Origin: CAVQAH01 sp963784195
Lineage (GTDB): Bacteria > Acidobacteriota > Vicinamibacteria > Vicinamibacterales > 2-12-FULL-66-21
Direction of reading: 5' to 3'
DNA length: 64,000 nucleotides
Assembly (NCBI GenBank): GCA_963784195.1
Contig: CAWARA010000001.1
Coordinates: 59,116 to 123,115 of the forward strand
Numbering within the stretch: position 1 is the first letter of the stretch; each line of letters begins with the position of its first letter. Below the pieces are notes generated by a model. It did no database searches. It was not told where the DNA came from and was given only the letters and a program-made list of their open reading frames with translations. This document shows positions 53,938 through 63,206 of this stretch, piece by piece. The translations under genes and the position numbers were made by a program.

Positions 53938-54517
53938 CCTCGCCGTCGCAAGCCTCCTCCTGCTTGCTGGCTGTTCCGGATCGGTCGACGGTGTTCCCGT
54001 TCGGGTCATCGATCTCCTGAACGAATTCGATCGCGCGCAGCGGCGGCCCGTGCCGGGTGCAGAGGCGGCCGCCTTCGAGATCGCAGGCGTCGCCCGTCCG
54101 GCGATCGTCATGCCCGTTCCCAGCCGGGTCACGTGGAGTTTTCCGCTACCACGGCGCGGCGTCCTGCGCACATCCGCAGCCCTTGCCCCTGCAGCCAGCG
54201 GCGCAACCCCAACACCCGCCCGCTTCCGGATCGGGATCAGCGATCATCGCATCTACGAAGGGCTGAGCGAGAAGGTCGTCACCGATCGAGACGGCTGGGT
54301 CGAATTCAGCGTGGATCTCTCAGCGTACGCGGGGTGGAAATGGAGCCTGTTCTATCGTCCCGATCGCGTCACGTGGAATCTGGTGCTCGCCGCTGACGCG
54401 GGTGGAGAAGGCGCCGCGACGGTCGTCTGGGCCGGGCCGGAAATCGTGACCGACGCGGCCGCGGCACGCGAGTATGCAGCGCGCCGTCAGCAGATGCACG
54501 CCGCGCGCAGGCAATAA
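53906..54517 (+). CDS. Hypothetical lipoprotein
   Basis: 203 residues: signal peptide with lipobox LLLLAGCSG (Cys 23), then a beta-rich domain (RVTWSFPLPRRGVLRTSAAL ... RFRIGISDHRIYEGLSEKVVTDRDGWVEFSVDLSAYAGWKWSLFYRPD split by loops). This looks like a carbohydrate-binding-type fold but I cannot name a family. It is divergent from, and overlaps the 5' end of, the membrane protein gene. Convergent with the TPR protein gene. Confidence 0.8.
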   Translation: MMSTNARLVHTLAVASLLLLAGCSGSVDGVPVRVIDLLNEFDRAQRRPVPGAEAAAFEIAGVARPAIVMPVPSRVTWSFPLPRRGVLRTSAALAPAASGATPTPARFRIGISDHRIYEGLSEKVVTDRDGWVEFSVDLSAYAGWKWSLFYRPDRVTWNLVLAADAGGEGAATVVWAGPEIVTDAAAAREYAARRQQMHAARRQ

Positions 54518-54524
54518 TCTCAGC

Positions 54525-55262
54525 TCATGTTTTCGCAGCCGGGAGCCGCTTGATCAATGCCTGCGCCTTGCGGAACCACGGGCGCTCGCGTCGACGCAGG
54601 TACGACGGCATCGTCAGCTTCTTCGACAACACGCGCTGCGCCCACTCGCGTGCTTCCGCCGGGCGCCCGGTCGCACTGAGAAAACTCGCGTAGTTGTACT
54701 GGGTTTCCGAAAGCGTCGAGACGGTCGTCACGTCGGCGAACAACGCCGCTGCCTCGTCGTTGCGGCCGAGCCTTCCCAGCGCGTGCGCGAGCAGACCGGC
54801 CGCGCGATGGTAGTCGTACTTCGGATCGATCGTCATCACCTTCGTCAGGTCCGCAGCCGCAGCATCGAAATTCTCGAGGCCGATGGCAGCCAGCGCCCTC
54901 CGGTAGTACGGGTCGGAGGAATCCGTTCGAGGTGAGATGACTCGATCGAAACATTCCCGGGCCTTCGTGTACTGCTTGTCGTCCAGATACAGGTCGCCAA
55001 GCTCCTCGTAGTTACCGATTGAGGGATTGTCGAGAACCATGGCCTCGAGCTCCTTGATGCGTTTCCGGCGCGGGAACACCTGAAACGCGCCGCGGAGCAG
55101 ACCGACGTCCGGGACGACTTCAGCGACGATGTAAACGAGGGCTCCGAGGCCGCCACCAATCAGGATGACCCACAGCCAGAAGAAATCCGGCCTCCGGCGG
55201 ACGAAGTGAACGATCGCGATGGCCTGGAGAAAGATGCCGTAGGGATAGAAGAGCCCCAGCAT
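54525..55262 (-). CDS. Membrane-anchored TPR protein
   Basis: 245 residues: two N-terminal membrane helices (GIFLQAIAIVHFV, FFWLWVILIGGGLGALVYIV) with the PLDNc-N-like FFWLW motif, then TPR units (NYEELGDLYLDDKQYTKARECFDRV; YRRALAAIGLENFDAAAADLTKV; GRLGRNDEAAALFADV). It probably scaffolds a membrane complex. No ribosome site is obvious at ATG 55262. Confidence 0.8.
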   Translation of the reverse strand: MLGLFYPYGIFLQAIAIVHFVRRRPDFFWLWVILIGGGLGALVYIVAEVVPDVGLLRGAFQVFPRRKRIKELEAMVLDNPSIGNYEELGDLYLDDKQYTKARECFDRVISPRTDSSDPYYRRALAAIGLENFDAAAADLTKVMTIDPKYDYHRAAGLLAHALGRLGRNDEAAALFADVTTVSTLSETQYNYASFLSATGRPAEAREWAQRVLSKKLTMPSYLRRRERPWFRKAQALIKRLPAAKT

Positions 55263-55483
55263 GTGGCGCGCGAGACTATAACATCCGCCGCGCCCGCCGA
55301 GAAGGACTGGCGACTGCCGCGCTTCCGCTTCTTCTGGTGGTTATGCCGAAGCTTCACACACGCGGATGGGCTCGAATTTCTCTGCAAAAAGTCGCCCTCA
55401 TGGATGACATTCTTTTGTTGCCATAATTCCTTTCGAAGCGTCATACTTTCAGGCGTCGAACGGGAACCTATGGAGAGCAACGA

Positions 55484-56152
55484 ATGCATAGTGCACTGAC
55501 TGTCCGGATGTTCACTCGATGCGTGGTCGTCACGTTTGCCGGCTTGCTGTTCCTCGCTCAGGCTCACATCATCGAAGCAGCGCCGATAGTGTTCAACGAC
55601 AGGGCGGCGTTCGATGCCGCTGCGCAGCCGAACGTATTCGATGACTTCAGTGCGCCCGTGCAGTGCACGGTCGTCGATACCTTCTGCCATCTCACCTACT
55701 CGGGCGTGACCTTCGTCTACGATGTCGCAGATTTTCCGATTGCCCCCTTCGGACCGCCTCAGTCAATCGGATTCATGAACGTGGGGCCGACCTTCGTCGT
55801 GGGTATGAACTTCAGCCCTCTGACTGCGTTGGGCTTCGACGTGTCACCCATGGGCGACTTTGGTCTGAAGCTCTTTCCGCGCATTCTTCAACCCAATGGC
55901 GTGGAAATCTTCGGTGCCGCCTTTACGATGACCCAACCGGGGTTCTTCGGCTTGGCTTTTGACGACGGCAGCGTCCTCACGGGGTTGGGGCTGCTACCGA
56001 ATCAGCCCGCAGAAACGCTCGTCGCGATCGACAACCTCGCAGCCACCGCGCCGGCCGCAGCCGCCGTGACCGTTCCTGAGCCGGCGACCTTGCTGCTCTT
56101 CGGCGTCGGTGCCTCCGTTCTGCTGGCACGCCGGCGTCAGCGGCGGAACTGA
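55484..56152 (+). CDS. Secreted protein with PEP-CTERM anchor
   Basis: 222 residues: signal peptide (FTRCVVVTFAGLLFLAQAHIIEA), a beta-rich domain of 150 residues, and a C-terminal VPEPATLLLFGVGASVLLARRR, the PEP-CTERM sorting signal (PEP, helix, Arg cluster). Such proteins are handled by an exosortase, not in this window, and placed in the envelope or released with exopolysaccharide. Function of the main domain unknown. Confidence 0.9.
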   Translation: MHSALTVRMFTRCVVVTFAGLLFLAQAHIIEAAPIVFNDRAAFDAAAQPNVFDDFSAPVQCTVVDTFCHLTYSGVTFVYDVADFPIAPFGPPQSIGFMNVGPTFVVGMNFSPLTALGFDVSPMGDFGLKLFPRILQPNGVEIFGAAFTMTQPGFFGLAFDDGSVLTGLGLLPNQPAETLVAIDNLAATAPAAAAVTVPEPATLLLFGVGASVLLARRRQRRN

Positions 56153-56346
56153 GGAGAACTCACCGCGCTGAGCGCCGGGTCCGTTACCATATCCCAACGA
56201 ACGTCCATCTCCTGCGTGCCGAGCGCGCCACGAAGCAGCTCGATCAGGCCGTGCCGGCTCCATCTGACCCCTTGGCAGATTCCGCGTACACCGGCGTCTT
56301 CACGCGGCGACAGCTCATCAGGCCATCGAGCCACGAACTCCGGCAC
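56137..56346 (-). CDS. Possible small protein
   Basis: 69 codons beginning (GTG) PEFVARWPDELSPREDAGVRG and ending SAVSSPQFRR, overlapping the end of the PEP-CTERM gene by 16 nt. Coding-like composition and the fact that the gap is otherwise empty support it; no family is recognised. Confidence 0.3.
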   Translation of the reverse strand: MPEFVARWPDELSPREDAGVRGICQGVRWSRHGLIELLRGALGTQEMDVRWDMVTDPALSAVSSPQFRR

Positions 56347-56437
56347 TGACGCGTTCTTCGATTGGCGTCAGTCTTGCCCTTCGCCGCTCCACGATTCCCT
56401 GACCAGCCTTGCCACGGACGACGAAGGTTGACTCCTC

Positions 56438-57010
56438 ATGCTTCGAAGGACTTCGTGTGCAATCCCGCTGTCACTGTTGCTCGTTCCCGCACCGGCGCTG
56501 GCTCAGGACGCCGTCGATCTGGCCGCACGGATGATCGGGCGGCCCTATGTCTGGGGAGCCGAGGGCCCCAACTCGTTCGATTGCTCGGGCCTCACGCAGT
56601 ATGTCTTTGGAAAGGTCGGAATCGATCTGCCGCGTCGTGCCATCAACCAGTCGCAGGCTGGCGGCCCGGCCGGGAACCGGCTGCGTCGCGGGGATCTGAT
56701 CTTTTTCTCGACGGACACGCGGCGATCGCTCGTGACGCACGTCGGGATTTACGAGGGCCGCGGCACGATGATCGAAGCGAGCAAGCGATACGGGCGTGTC
56801 CGGCGTGACATGCTGGACGATCCCTACTGGCAGGAGCGCTTCATGTTCGCGCGGCGCGTGACCGCGCGGCTGATTCAGGCCGGCGAGGAACGGCGCCCGA
56901 ATGACGAACGAGCAGGCCGCCGGCCGGAATCAACGAGCGGCCGTCGCAGGGCCGCGGTGCGCATTCTCGAGGAGGTCGCAGACGTGTTGATCAGACGCCC
57001 GCGCCGCTGA
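56438..57010 (+). CDS. NlpC/P60 cell-wall peptidase
   Basis: 190 residues: signal peptide ending ALAQ at 23, then a compact NlpC/P60 domain. The catalytic Cys is C49 in FDCSGLTQYV, His is in VTHVGIYEGRG (H104), and a polar third residue follows. It should cut D-Glu-diaminopimelate bonds in peptidoglycan. Typical length for the family. The C-terminal 40 residues are Arg-rich and not conserved. Confidence 0.92.
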   Translation: MLRRTSCAIPLSLLLVPAPALAQDAVDLAARMIGRPYVWGAEGPNSFDCSGLTQYVFGKVGIDLPRRAINQSQAGGPAGNRLRRGDLIFFSTDTRRSLVTHVGIYEGRGTMIEASKRYGRVRRDMLDDPYWQERFMFARRVTARLIQAGEERRPNDERAGRRPESTSGRRRAAVRILEEVADVLIRRPRR

Positions 57011-57031
57011 CGTGCGGCGCTGATCGTCTGT

Positions 57032-58363
57032 TCACTTGCCAATCGCGTACACCGCATCGTCCGATCGGATGAACAGCCGGCCGCCGGCGATGGCCGGAGA
57101 CGCGAGCTGCCGCGCGTTCAGCTTGTTGCGTTCCAGAACGCGCGGCGTGCGGCCCGCGGCGAGCACGATCGTCTCCCCATCCTCGCTCACGAGATACACC
57201 TTGCCGTCGCCTGCGACTGGCGATGCCGTGTAAACCCCGCCAATCCGTTCCTGGTAGACGCGCTCGCCCGTCTTGGCGTCGCTGACCGTCAGCACTCCCA
57301 CATCACCGGTCATGTAAATCAGCCCGTCGTAGTACACGAGTGATGAGATGTACGGCGCGCCGGACGAAACCCTCCACGCGATGTTGCTGGCGGCCAGGTC
57401 GCCCTTGCCTCCGGGGCGAATCGCCATGAAGGGGCTGCTTCGGTAGCCGCGGCTCATGTAGATGAGCGAGCCATCGAAGGTGGGTGATGGAACAGGGAAG
57501 CGATTGGCTTCCTCGAAATGCCACAGCCGCTCGCCGGTGGCGGCGTCATGACCGCTGACGCCGACGCTGGAGTTCACGACGATCTCTGTCTTCGAACCTG
57601 ACTCGACGACAAGGGGCGTGCTGTAGGACGTGACACCGGCTGGAGCATCGACTTTCCAACGGACACGGCCACTCCTGGAGTCGAGTGAAAGCAGGTACGA
57701 CGCGCGCTCGTGGTAGCACACAAGGATGAGCTGATCCTTGTAGACGACCGGCGAGCTGCCATGGCCCCAATTGATTTCGAAGGGCCCGTACTCCGCGCCG
57801 AGGTGTTTCTTCCACACGAGCTTTCCGGAGAGATCGATCGCGGCGATCTGGCCTGTCGCGAACCAGGCATAGACACGCTCGCCGTCGGTCACGGGACTCG
57901 GCGACGCAAGGTTGTGCTTCTCATGAACAGACGGCAGCGGGCCTTCCGCCGGAAGCTCGAATTCCCAGGCTCGCTTGCCGGTGGTCCGATCCAGTGCCGT
58001 CACCAGGAACGTGACCTTTCCATCGCCACCGGCCGCGGCGTTCCCGAGGGGCCGTTCGCCGGCCTCGAGGGGGTTGCCGCCCTGCACCAGGCGCGGGCCG
58101 GGCCGCACTGTGCCGCTTCCTGCCTGTGACGTCACGACAACGAGGTCGCCCCAGACGATTGGCGAGGAAATACCCAGGCCGTTGACCGGCGTCTTCCACG
58201 CAACGTTCTCGCTGTCATTCCAGCGAACGGGAAGCTTTGCCTCGCTCGAAACGCCTGACGCCGATGGCCCGCGCCAGTGCGGCCAGTTGTCGGCGTTCAA
58301 CTCAGCGGCAAGCAGGCCCAGGGTTGCGATGACACCTGCGGAGACTCTGCGCATTCGAATCAA
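57032..58363 (-). CDS. Exported PQQ-like beta-propeller repeat protein
   Basis: 443 residues: signal peptide (RRVSAGVIATLGLLAAELNA) and PQQ-type propeller blades with the family openings DNWPHWRGPSASGVS, WKTPVNGLGISSPIVWGD, VYAWFATGQIAAIDL, GEETIVLA. Blades like these form a dehydrogenase-like scaffold, but no catalytic Ca/PQQ ligands can be assigned, so the role is structural or sugar-related. Divergent from the DUF1080 protein gene. Confidence 0.88.
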   Translation of the reverse strand: MIRMRRVSAGVIATLGLLAAELNADNWPHWRGPSASGVSSEAKLPVRWNDSENVAWKTPVNGLGISSPIVWGDLVVVTSQAGSGTVRPGPRLVQGGNPLEAGERPLGNAAAGGDGKVTFLVTALDRTTGKRAWEFELPAEGPLPSVHEKHNLASPSPVTDGERVYAWFATGQIAAIDLSGKLVWKKHLGAEYGPFEINWGHGSSPVVYKDQLILVCYHERASYLLSLDSRSGRVRWKVDAPAGVTSYSTPLVVESGSKTEIVVNSSVGVSGHDAATGERLWHFEEANRFPVPSPTFDGSLIYMSRGYRSSPFMAIRPGGKGDLAASNIAWRVSSGAPYISSLVYYDGLIYMTGDVGVLTVSDAKTGERVYQERIGGVYTASPVAGDGKVYLVSEDGETIVLAAGRTPRVLERNKLNARQLASPAIAGGRLFIRSDDAVYAIGK

Positions 58364-58546
58364 TCCTCCCGGTTGACGAGCGTCAGCGCCATTTTCTTCG
58401 GTCTCCTGCAGCAGCGCAACGGCGGAGGCTCTCTTGACGGCGCCCTCCTAAAATGTCAGCTCAACCTCGACGTTGACAGTGTCCGCCAATCGACGCTTAG
58501 ATTGCTGTCGTCCGAGTTTCGACTCTTCGTAACAGGAGAATCGCTG

Positions 58547-59434
58547 ATGACTGTCTACACCCGCTCAAAGCGGCTCGCAATGATATCCGTGCTCTCCGCG
58601 GCGGCGGCCGCAGGCGCCGCGTTCGTGCACGCACAGCAGGCAGCCCAGCCGCCGTCAGCGCAGAGCAGTCCGCCGCCCGCCAAGCCAGGCGATCTCGGCT
58701 TTACCGACACGCCGATGCTGCCGGGCCTGCCGTTTCACGTGCACGACGTGGCCAGGCCGCACCCGCCGGTCGTGACGCCTGGCGCGAGCGCCGGCGCGCC
58801 GCCATCTGATGCCATCGTGCTCTTCGACGGCAAGAGCCTCGCGAAGTGGTCGACCGTCGACAACCAGGGGAAGGCACTCGACCCGAAGTGGGTGGTGCGC
58901 GATGGCTACTTCGAGGTGGTGCCGAAGACCGGGTCACTCGTCACGCGCGAGAGCTTCGGCGACGTGCAGTTGCACATCGAATGGGCGACGCCGAAGGAGA
59001 TTACCGCCAACAGCCAGGGACGCGGGAACAGCGGCGTGATGCTGATGGGTTTCTACGAAGTGCAGGTCCTCGACAGCTACAACAATCCCTCGTATGCGGA
59101 CGGCCAGGCCGGCGCCCTGTACGGCCACTGGCCGCCGCTCGCGAATGCCGCGCGCCCGCCCGGCGAGTGGCAAACCTACGACATCGTGTTTGAGGCGCCT
59201 CGTTTCGAAGGAGAGAAGGTCGTCAAACCTGCGTTCACGACCGTCATCTGGAACGGCGTGGTCGTTCACAATCGCAAGGAGCTGGCCGGGCGCACCGTGT
59301 ACCGGAATGTCGCGACGTACGCGCCGCACGAAGCCGAGCTGCCGCTCAGCCTGCAGGACCATGGCAATCCGGTCCGGTTTCGCAACGTCTGGGTGCGCCG
59401 GCTGTCAGCCTACGACTCACAGAAGGGGAAGTAG
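58547..59434 (+). CDS. DUF1080 (3-keto-disaccharide hydrolase-like) exported protein
   Basis: 295 residues with AGGAGA before ATG 58547. Signal peptide (RLAMISVLSAAAAAGAAFVHA), a short Pro/Ala linker, and a concanavalin-like DUF1080 domain: IVLFDGKSLAKWS, GRGNSGVMLMGFYEVQVLDSY, WQTYDIVF, FRNVWVRRL. Such enzymes act on oxidised disaccharides or bind glycans outside the cell. It fits with the PQQ-like propeller gene next to it. Confidence 0.9.
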   Translation: MTVYTRSKRLAMISVLSAAAAAGAAFVHAQQAAQPPSAQSSPPPAKPGDLGFTDTPMLPGLPFHVHDVARPHPPVVTPGASAGAPPSDAIVLFDGKSLAKWSTVDNQGKALDPKWVVRDGYFEVVPKTGSLVTRESFGDVQLHIEWATPKEITANSQGRGNSGVMLMGFYEVQVLDSYNNPSYADGQAGALYGHWPPLANAARPPGEWQTYDIVFEAPRFEGEKVVKPAFTTVIWNGVVVHNRKELAGRTVYRNVATYAPHEAELPLSLQDHGNPVRFRNVWVRRLSAYDSQKGK

Positions 59435-59451
59435 ATCAGGCGGCGTACGCC

Positions 59452-59865
59452 TTATTGCCTCGTCACGCGAATCGACCTGGCGCAGTCGTTGAAGCTGTCG
59501 TCACATGGTCCGCGAAGATCGCGCAGGTTCGGCGTGTCCGCCGTGAGCGTGATGCTGCTCCCTTCGAAGTCCTCGTCCTCATAGAGCGTCGCCGACCATC
59601 CGGGCAGGACGCGGACCGACGAGATGCACTCGCGCCAGGTCGGAACCTCTCCTTCCTGGCCCTCCGAACAGGGACCTTCGACCTTCGTCAGATCCCGGAC
59701 GTCGACATTGATCGCCTGAGACGACCCTGCAAAATCGGCGTGGACGTAAATGACGATGCCCTGATCGGGCGGGGTAGGACCGAGGATGTCGAAGTCAGAG
59801 GATCCGCACCCGACCAGCACCAGCGCGAGAGCCACGCCGGCGCAAGTCCTCAACGCGTGCGCCAT
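59452..59865 (-). CDS. Lipoprotein with beta/gamma-crystallin-like domains
   Basis: 137 residues. Lipobox ALVLVGCGSS (Cys 20), then two similar units: VIYVHADFAGSSQAINVDVRD and ATLYEDEDFEGSSITLTADT, each followed by a conserved SSVRV/RSIRV strand. This is the beta/gamma-crystallin or peptidase-inhibitor-I36 fold, often calcium-binding. It is envelope-attached; the ligand is unknown. Convergent with the DUF1080 gene. Confidence 0.8.
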   Translation of the reverse strand: MAHALRTCAGVALALVLVGCGSSDFDILGPTPPDQGIVIYVHADFAGSSQAINVDVRDLTKVEGPCSEGQEGEVPTWRECISSVRVLPGWSATLYEDEDFEGSSITLTADTPNLRDLRGPCDDSFNDCARSIRVTRQ

Positions 59866-59968
59866 GGCGCACCTGCCTGTCGGACCGGTCCCGCAGGCCC
59901 TGGCGAGGAGGGAACCGATCAGGCACGATCGTGCCCCTTCGCCCGTTCGCTGTCAACGTCACGCGCTC

Positions 59969-60308
59969 CAACGGGGGAGGCAACGGAGGCAACGGGGGCA
60001 ACGGAACAAGCTTTAACTCGGAGACGCGGAGAAACGGAGGTACGCGGAGTGGACAGGGAAGCGGCGCTGTGCAGCCGATGCCGCCGCGCGGGCGCGGCGA
60101 GCGATCGACCGACTGCCCGAGGTCACAAGCCGCGATTGATCGCGTGGGCGGCTTGTGTCCTCGGGCAGTCGGTCGATCGCCCGGCCCGGCCGATGGCCGG
60201 GCCGGCATCGGCTCGGAACGCGGACGTTCGGAGTGACCCGTTCGCCTCCGCGCCTCCGCGTCTCCGTTTTTGAAGCTCGTTCCGTTCCCTCCGTCCCCTC
60301 CGTCGCCC
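59969..60308. repeat. Large nested foldback element (9-mer outer arms, 33-bp inner palindrome)
   Basis: Outer arms at 59969-60050 and 60244-60308 are complementary and built on diverged 9-mers such as CAACGGAGG and GACGCGGAG. Inside, 33 bases at 60101-60133 pair with 60148-60180 with one mismatch, and CCGGCCCGGCC at 60181 pairs with GGCCGGGCCGG at 60195. The element fills most of the 451-bp gap between two minus-strand genes and carries no gene. Confidence 0.8.
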
Positions 60309-60316
60309 GTCTCCGA

Positions 60317-61489
60317 TCACACCTCGTCGGCGTCCTGGCTCGCGCGGCTGGCGGTCATGCCGTGCTCTGCAGCCCACTGCCCCAGATCGCGGCCCTGAAT
60401 CGCGGCGGCCATCAGGTCCGGAAAACGATCGGGAGTGCAGGCAAAGCTCGGCACACCCATGCCGGCGAGCGCCGCGGCGTTCCGCTCGTCGAACGACGGC
60501 GCTCCGCTGTCAGCGAGCGCGAGCAGCGTCACCACGCGGACGCCCGAGCCGGCAATCGCTGCGGCGCGTTTGAGCATCTCTTCGCGATCTCCGCCCTCGT
60601 AGAGATCGCTGATGAGGACGAAGATCGTGTCAGTCGGCCGGGTGATGAGCGTCTGACAGTAACCGAGCGCGCGGTTGATGTCGGTGCCGCCGCCCAGCTG
60701 AATCCCCATCAGCACGTCGACGGGATCCGACATCTGCTCCGTGAGATCGACGACGCTCGTGTCAAACGCCACGACATGCGTGCGCAGCGCGGGGATCGAT
60801 GCGAGAACAGCCCCGAACACGCCGGAATACACGACCGACTGGCCCATCGATCCCGATTGATCGATGCAGACGATGATGGTTCGAAGCTCGTTGCGCGCGC
60901 GCCCGAAGCCGATGCGCGTCTCGGGCACGATGACACCGTACTCGCGTTGATAGTGCTTGAGGTTTGCCCGGATCGTCCGGTTCCAGTCGATCTCGTGGTG
61001 CCTGGGGCGCCTGTTGCGCGTCGAGCGCTTCAGTGCACCGGCGACCGCCTGACGCATCGGTGCGGCAAGTTTCCGCTGCAGGTCGTGCACGACCCGCTGC
61101 ACCACCTGGCGCGCTGTCGCTTTCGCGCGCTGCGGGATCACGCCCGACAGGGACATCAGCGTCGTCACCAGGTTCAGATCGGGTTCGACCGCGGACATCA
61201 TTTCAGGTTCGAGGAGCAATCGCTGCATGCCCAGCCGCTCGATTGCGTCCTTCTGCATCACCCGGACGACGGAGCTCGGGAAATACTCACGGATGTCGCC
61301 CAGCCAACGCGCGGCGTTTGGCGCTGACGCGCCGAGGCTCGCTCCGCGATCCCCGGTTCCGTCGTAAAGGGCAGCCATGGCTTTGTCCATCGCCAGCACA
61401 CGGCCGCTCAGAGTGACACCGAGCCCATCGGCCTCGTGTCCGCCAAGCAGAAGGCGCCAACGCTCGAGACGCTCTTTGTCGAGAGCCAT
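60317..61489 (-). CDS. VWA-domain protein of a MoxR-type cluster
   Basis: 390 residues. The C-terminal VWA domain has the metal site IVCIDQSGSMGQS, then LGGGTDINRAL and FVLISDLYEGGD; the N-terminal 200 residues are helical (MALDKERLERWRLLLGG...). This protein normally occurs with a MoxR ATPase, DUF5682, DUF5691 and SWIM proteins; only the SWIM gene is next to it here, sharing one base. It probably chelates Mg to grip a partner. Confidence 0.85.
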   Translation of the reverse strand: MALDKERLERWRLLLGGHEADGLGVTLSGRVLAMDKAMAALYDGTGDRGASLGASAPNAARWLGDIREYFPSSVVRVMQKDAIERLGMQRLLLEPEMMSAVEPDLNLVTTLMSLSGVIPQRAKATARQVVQRVVHDLQRKLAAPMRQAVAGALKRSTRNRRPRHHEIDWNRTIRANLKHYQREYGVIVPETRIGFGRARNELRTIIVCIDQSGSMGQSVVYSGVFGAVLASIPALRTHVVAFDTSVVDLTEQMSDPVDVLMGIQLGGGTDINRALGYCQTLITRPTDTIFVLISDLYEGGDREEMLKRAAAIAGSGVRVVTLLALADSGAPSFDERNAAALAGMGVPSFACTPDRFPDLMAAAIQGRDLGQWAAEHGMTASRASQDADEV

Positions 61490-62392
61490 CAGGGAATCCG
61501 ATCGCCGAGAATCAGACGAAGGACTGGTTCGACGAGTCCGCCGCGCACGGGATCGTAGTCGTCGCCTGCAGTCGGAGCAGTCGTCCCGTCAGCAGATTCA
61601 GCGCGCTTGAGTTTCTCGCCAATCTGACGCCGTTCGCTCGTCTCGAAAGTCGAGAACGTCCGCCGGGCGATGGGGCAGATCTGTTCGAACGTGTCGCGGC
61701 TGAGGCTGGTGAGCCAGCCGTCGATGATGCCCAGGAGACGTTCGTCGTGCACGAGCAACAGCCCCGACCCCGACACGAACCCCTCGAGCCAGGCTGACGC
61801 CTTCGCCGGATCGTTCCCTTGGGACAATGAGAGCGACAGGCGGTCGGCCACAGCGTCCGACCCGGCTGCGCCCGAATCGAGGAGCAATCTGCTGGCGCGG
61901 CCCGCGACCAGGCCGTGAATGTCGGCGCCGCCGACGGTCATCAACGCTTCCGTCCACACGGCCAGCAAGTCGGGTCGACTGAGCGTGGTTACCGCAGCGT
62001 GCACCCCGTCGATCCGTTCTCGCATCTGGGCCGCCGCGTCGTCATCGAGCGACGCGCACGCCGGGAGCAGCCCGGCCGCGATGCGCGCGAGCAGCCCAGC
62101 CACGACCGGCTCGATGAGCGCTGTGTCGGTCTTTGCAAACAGGAGCAGCAACGCCAGACCGTGCTTGCAGGGAAACTTTCTGCTGGGACAACTGCACTTG
62201 AAGGCGGGCTCGGCCAGGTCGACTCGCGCCTGATACGGCTGCCTGCCCGATCCCTGACAGAGTCCCCCAGATTGCGCGGTCACTCTGTCCGAGCGCGGAC
62301 CATTTCTTCACGGTGGCCAGTGCCTGGCCGGCGGACGCTGAGGCGGGATCGGGCGCGAGCGCAGACACACGCTCGGTTGACCAAGGCTCCAT
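61489..62392 (-). CDS. SWIM zinc-finger protein, partner of the VWA protein
   Basis: About 300 residues. The SWIM motif is CSCPSRKFPCKH (CxCx7CxH) near residues 62-73; the rest is helical. One extra G near 62262 must be removed (AIWG joined to LCQGSG). SWIM proteins of this type are found in MoxR-VWA clusters and may bind nucleic acid or protein. Its stop overlaps the VWA start by one base. Confidence 0.8.
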
Positions 62393-62483
62393 CTGCCCAG
62401 CTTACGGTACAGATGGGTGAGTGTGAACCCTGCGCAGCCCTTCAACTGAGGGCTTATCTGGAGGACGGTCCGTTATCGAACGA

Positions 62484-62912
62484 CTACGGCACGGCTTCGT
62501 ACGGGTCGTCCGGGTTGGCCTGCGATTGCCGCAGAGCCGTCATCGCTGTGGTCCAGGCTTTGGTGCGCTGTGTCGATGCGGGACGCCGGCCGCGAAAGGG
62601 CTCGTCAGCGGTGTCCTGCCTCTCGTCGGGGCCAACCCGCATCGATGTCTCGTCGCGCTGGTTTGCGGCGCGGGCAGCGGCCGTGTCGGCCGCGACGCGC
62701 TGTGAAAGCCAGCTCTCGAGGCTGGGTACATAGAGGCGGCCGCCGATCTGCACATGAGGGAGGTCACCGCTCGCGATGAGTGCGTACACCTTCCGCAAGC
62801 TGAACCGCAGATTCTGCGCTGCCAAGTAGGCCCGTGTTTCTTTGGCCGTTCTGTACGCTGGATTTCCCGGGACGACCGCCTTCTTGCGGCGCCCGGCGGC
62901 ATGTTCTGGCAT
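62484..62912 (-). CDS. Excisionase/MerR-type HTH DNA-binding protein
   Basis: 142 residues. The HTH segment LRFSLRKVYALIASGDLPHVQIGGRLYVPSLESWLSQRV is the AlpA/Xis (HTH_17) class; it binds DNA and bends it, as do excisionases and phage regulators. The last 60 residues are disordered. No integrase is nearby. It suggests a mobile element once lay here, supporting the remnant genes that follow. Confidence 0.8.
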   Translation of the reverse strand: MPEHAAGRRKKAVVPGNPAYRTAKETRAYLAAQNLRFSLRKVYALIASGDLPHVQIGGRLYVPSLESWLSQRVAADTAAARAANQRDETSMRVGPDERQDTADEPFRGRRPASTQRTKAWTTAMTALRQSQANPDDPYEAVP

Positions 62913-63206
62913 GTTCTGATGACCTCGCCGTCGTCAGACCTTTGCGAAGAGCTGCCCGCTCCGCTCAACACGGAAAAATGCAGGCAGGCAAAACTGTATG
63001 GGATTACTGCATTGATCGTTACATACATAAACATGAGTTGCAATCTACCCGCATCGTTATAGATCCTTGGCCTTTAAAGGTTTTAGCGCCCGAATCCACC
63101 AAAGATATTTTCCGTACAACCAAAGTCAGGAACCCGTTAACAGTGCGATGGCTGTTTCCGGACACTTCATCGTCGAGCGGGGCCGTGAGCGCCGCCGGGG
63201 AGGGCC
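62913..63206. other. AT-rich gap
   Basis: The stretch from about 62960 to 63130 is far poorer in G and C than the rest of the window (for example AAAACTGTATGGG and AAAGATATTTTCC). It holds no gene I trust; a tandem ATGTTCTGGC/ATGTTCTGAT pair sits at its left end. Likely a scar of a mobile element. Confidence 0.4.
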
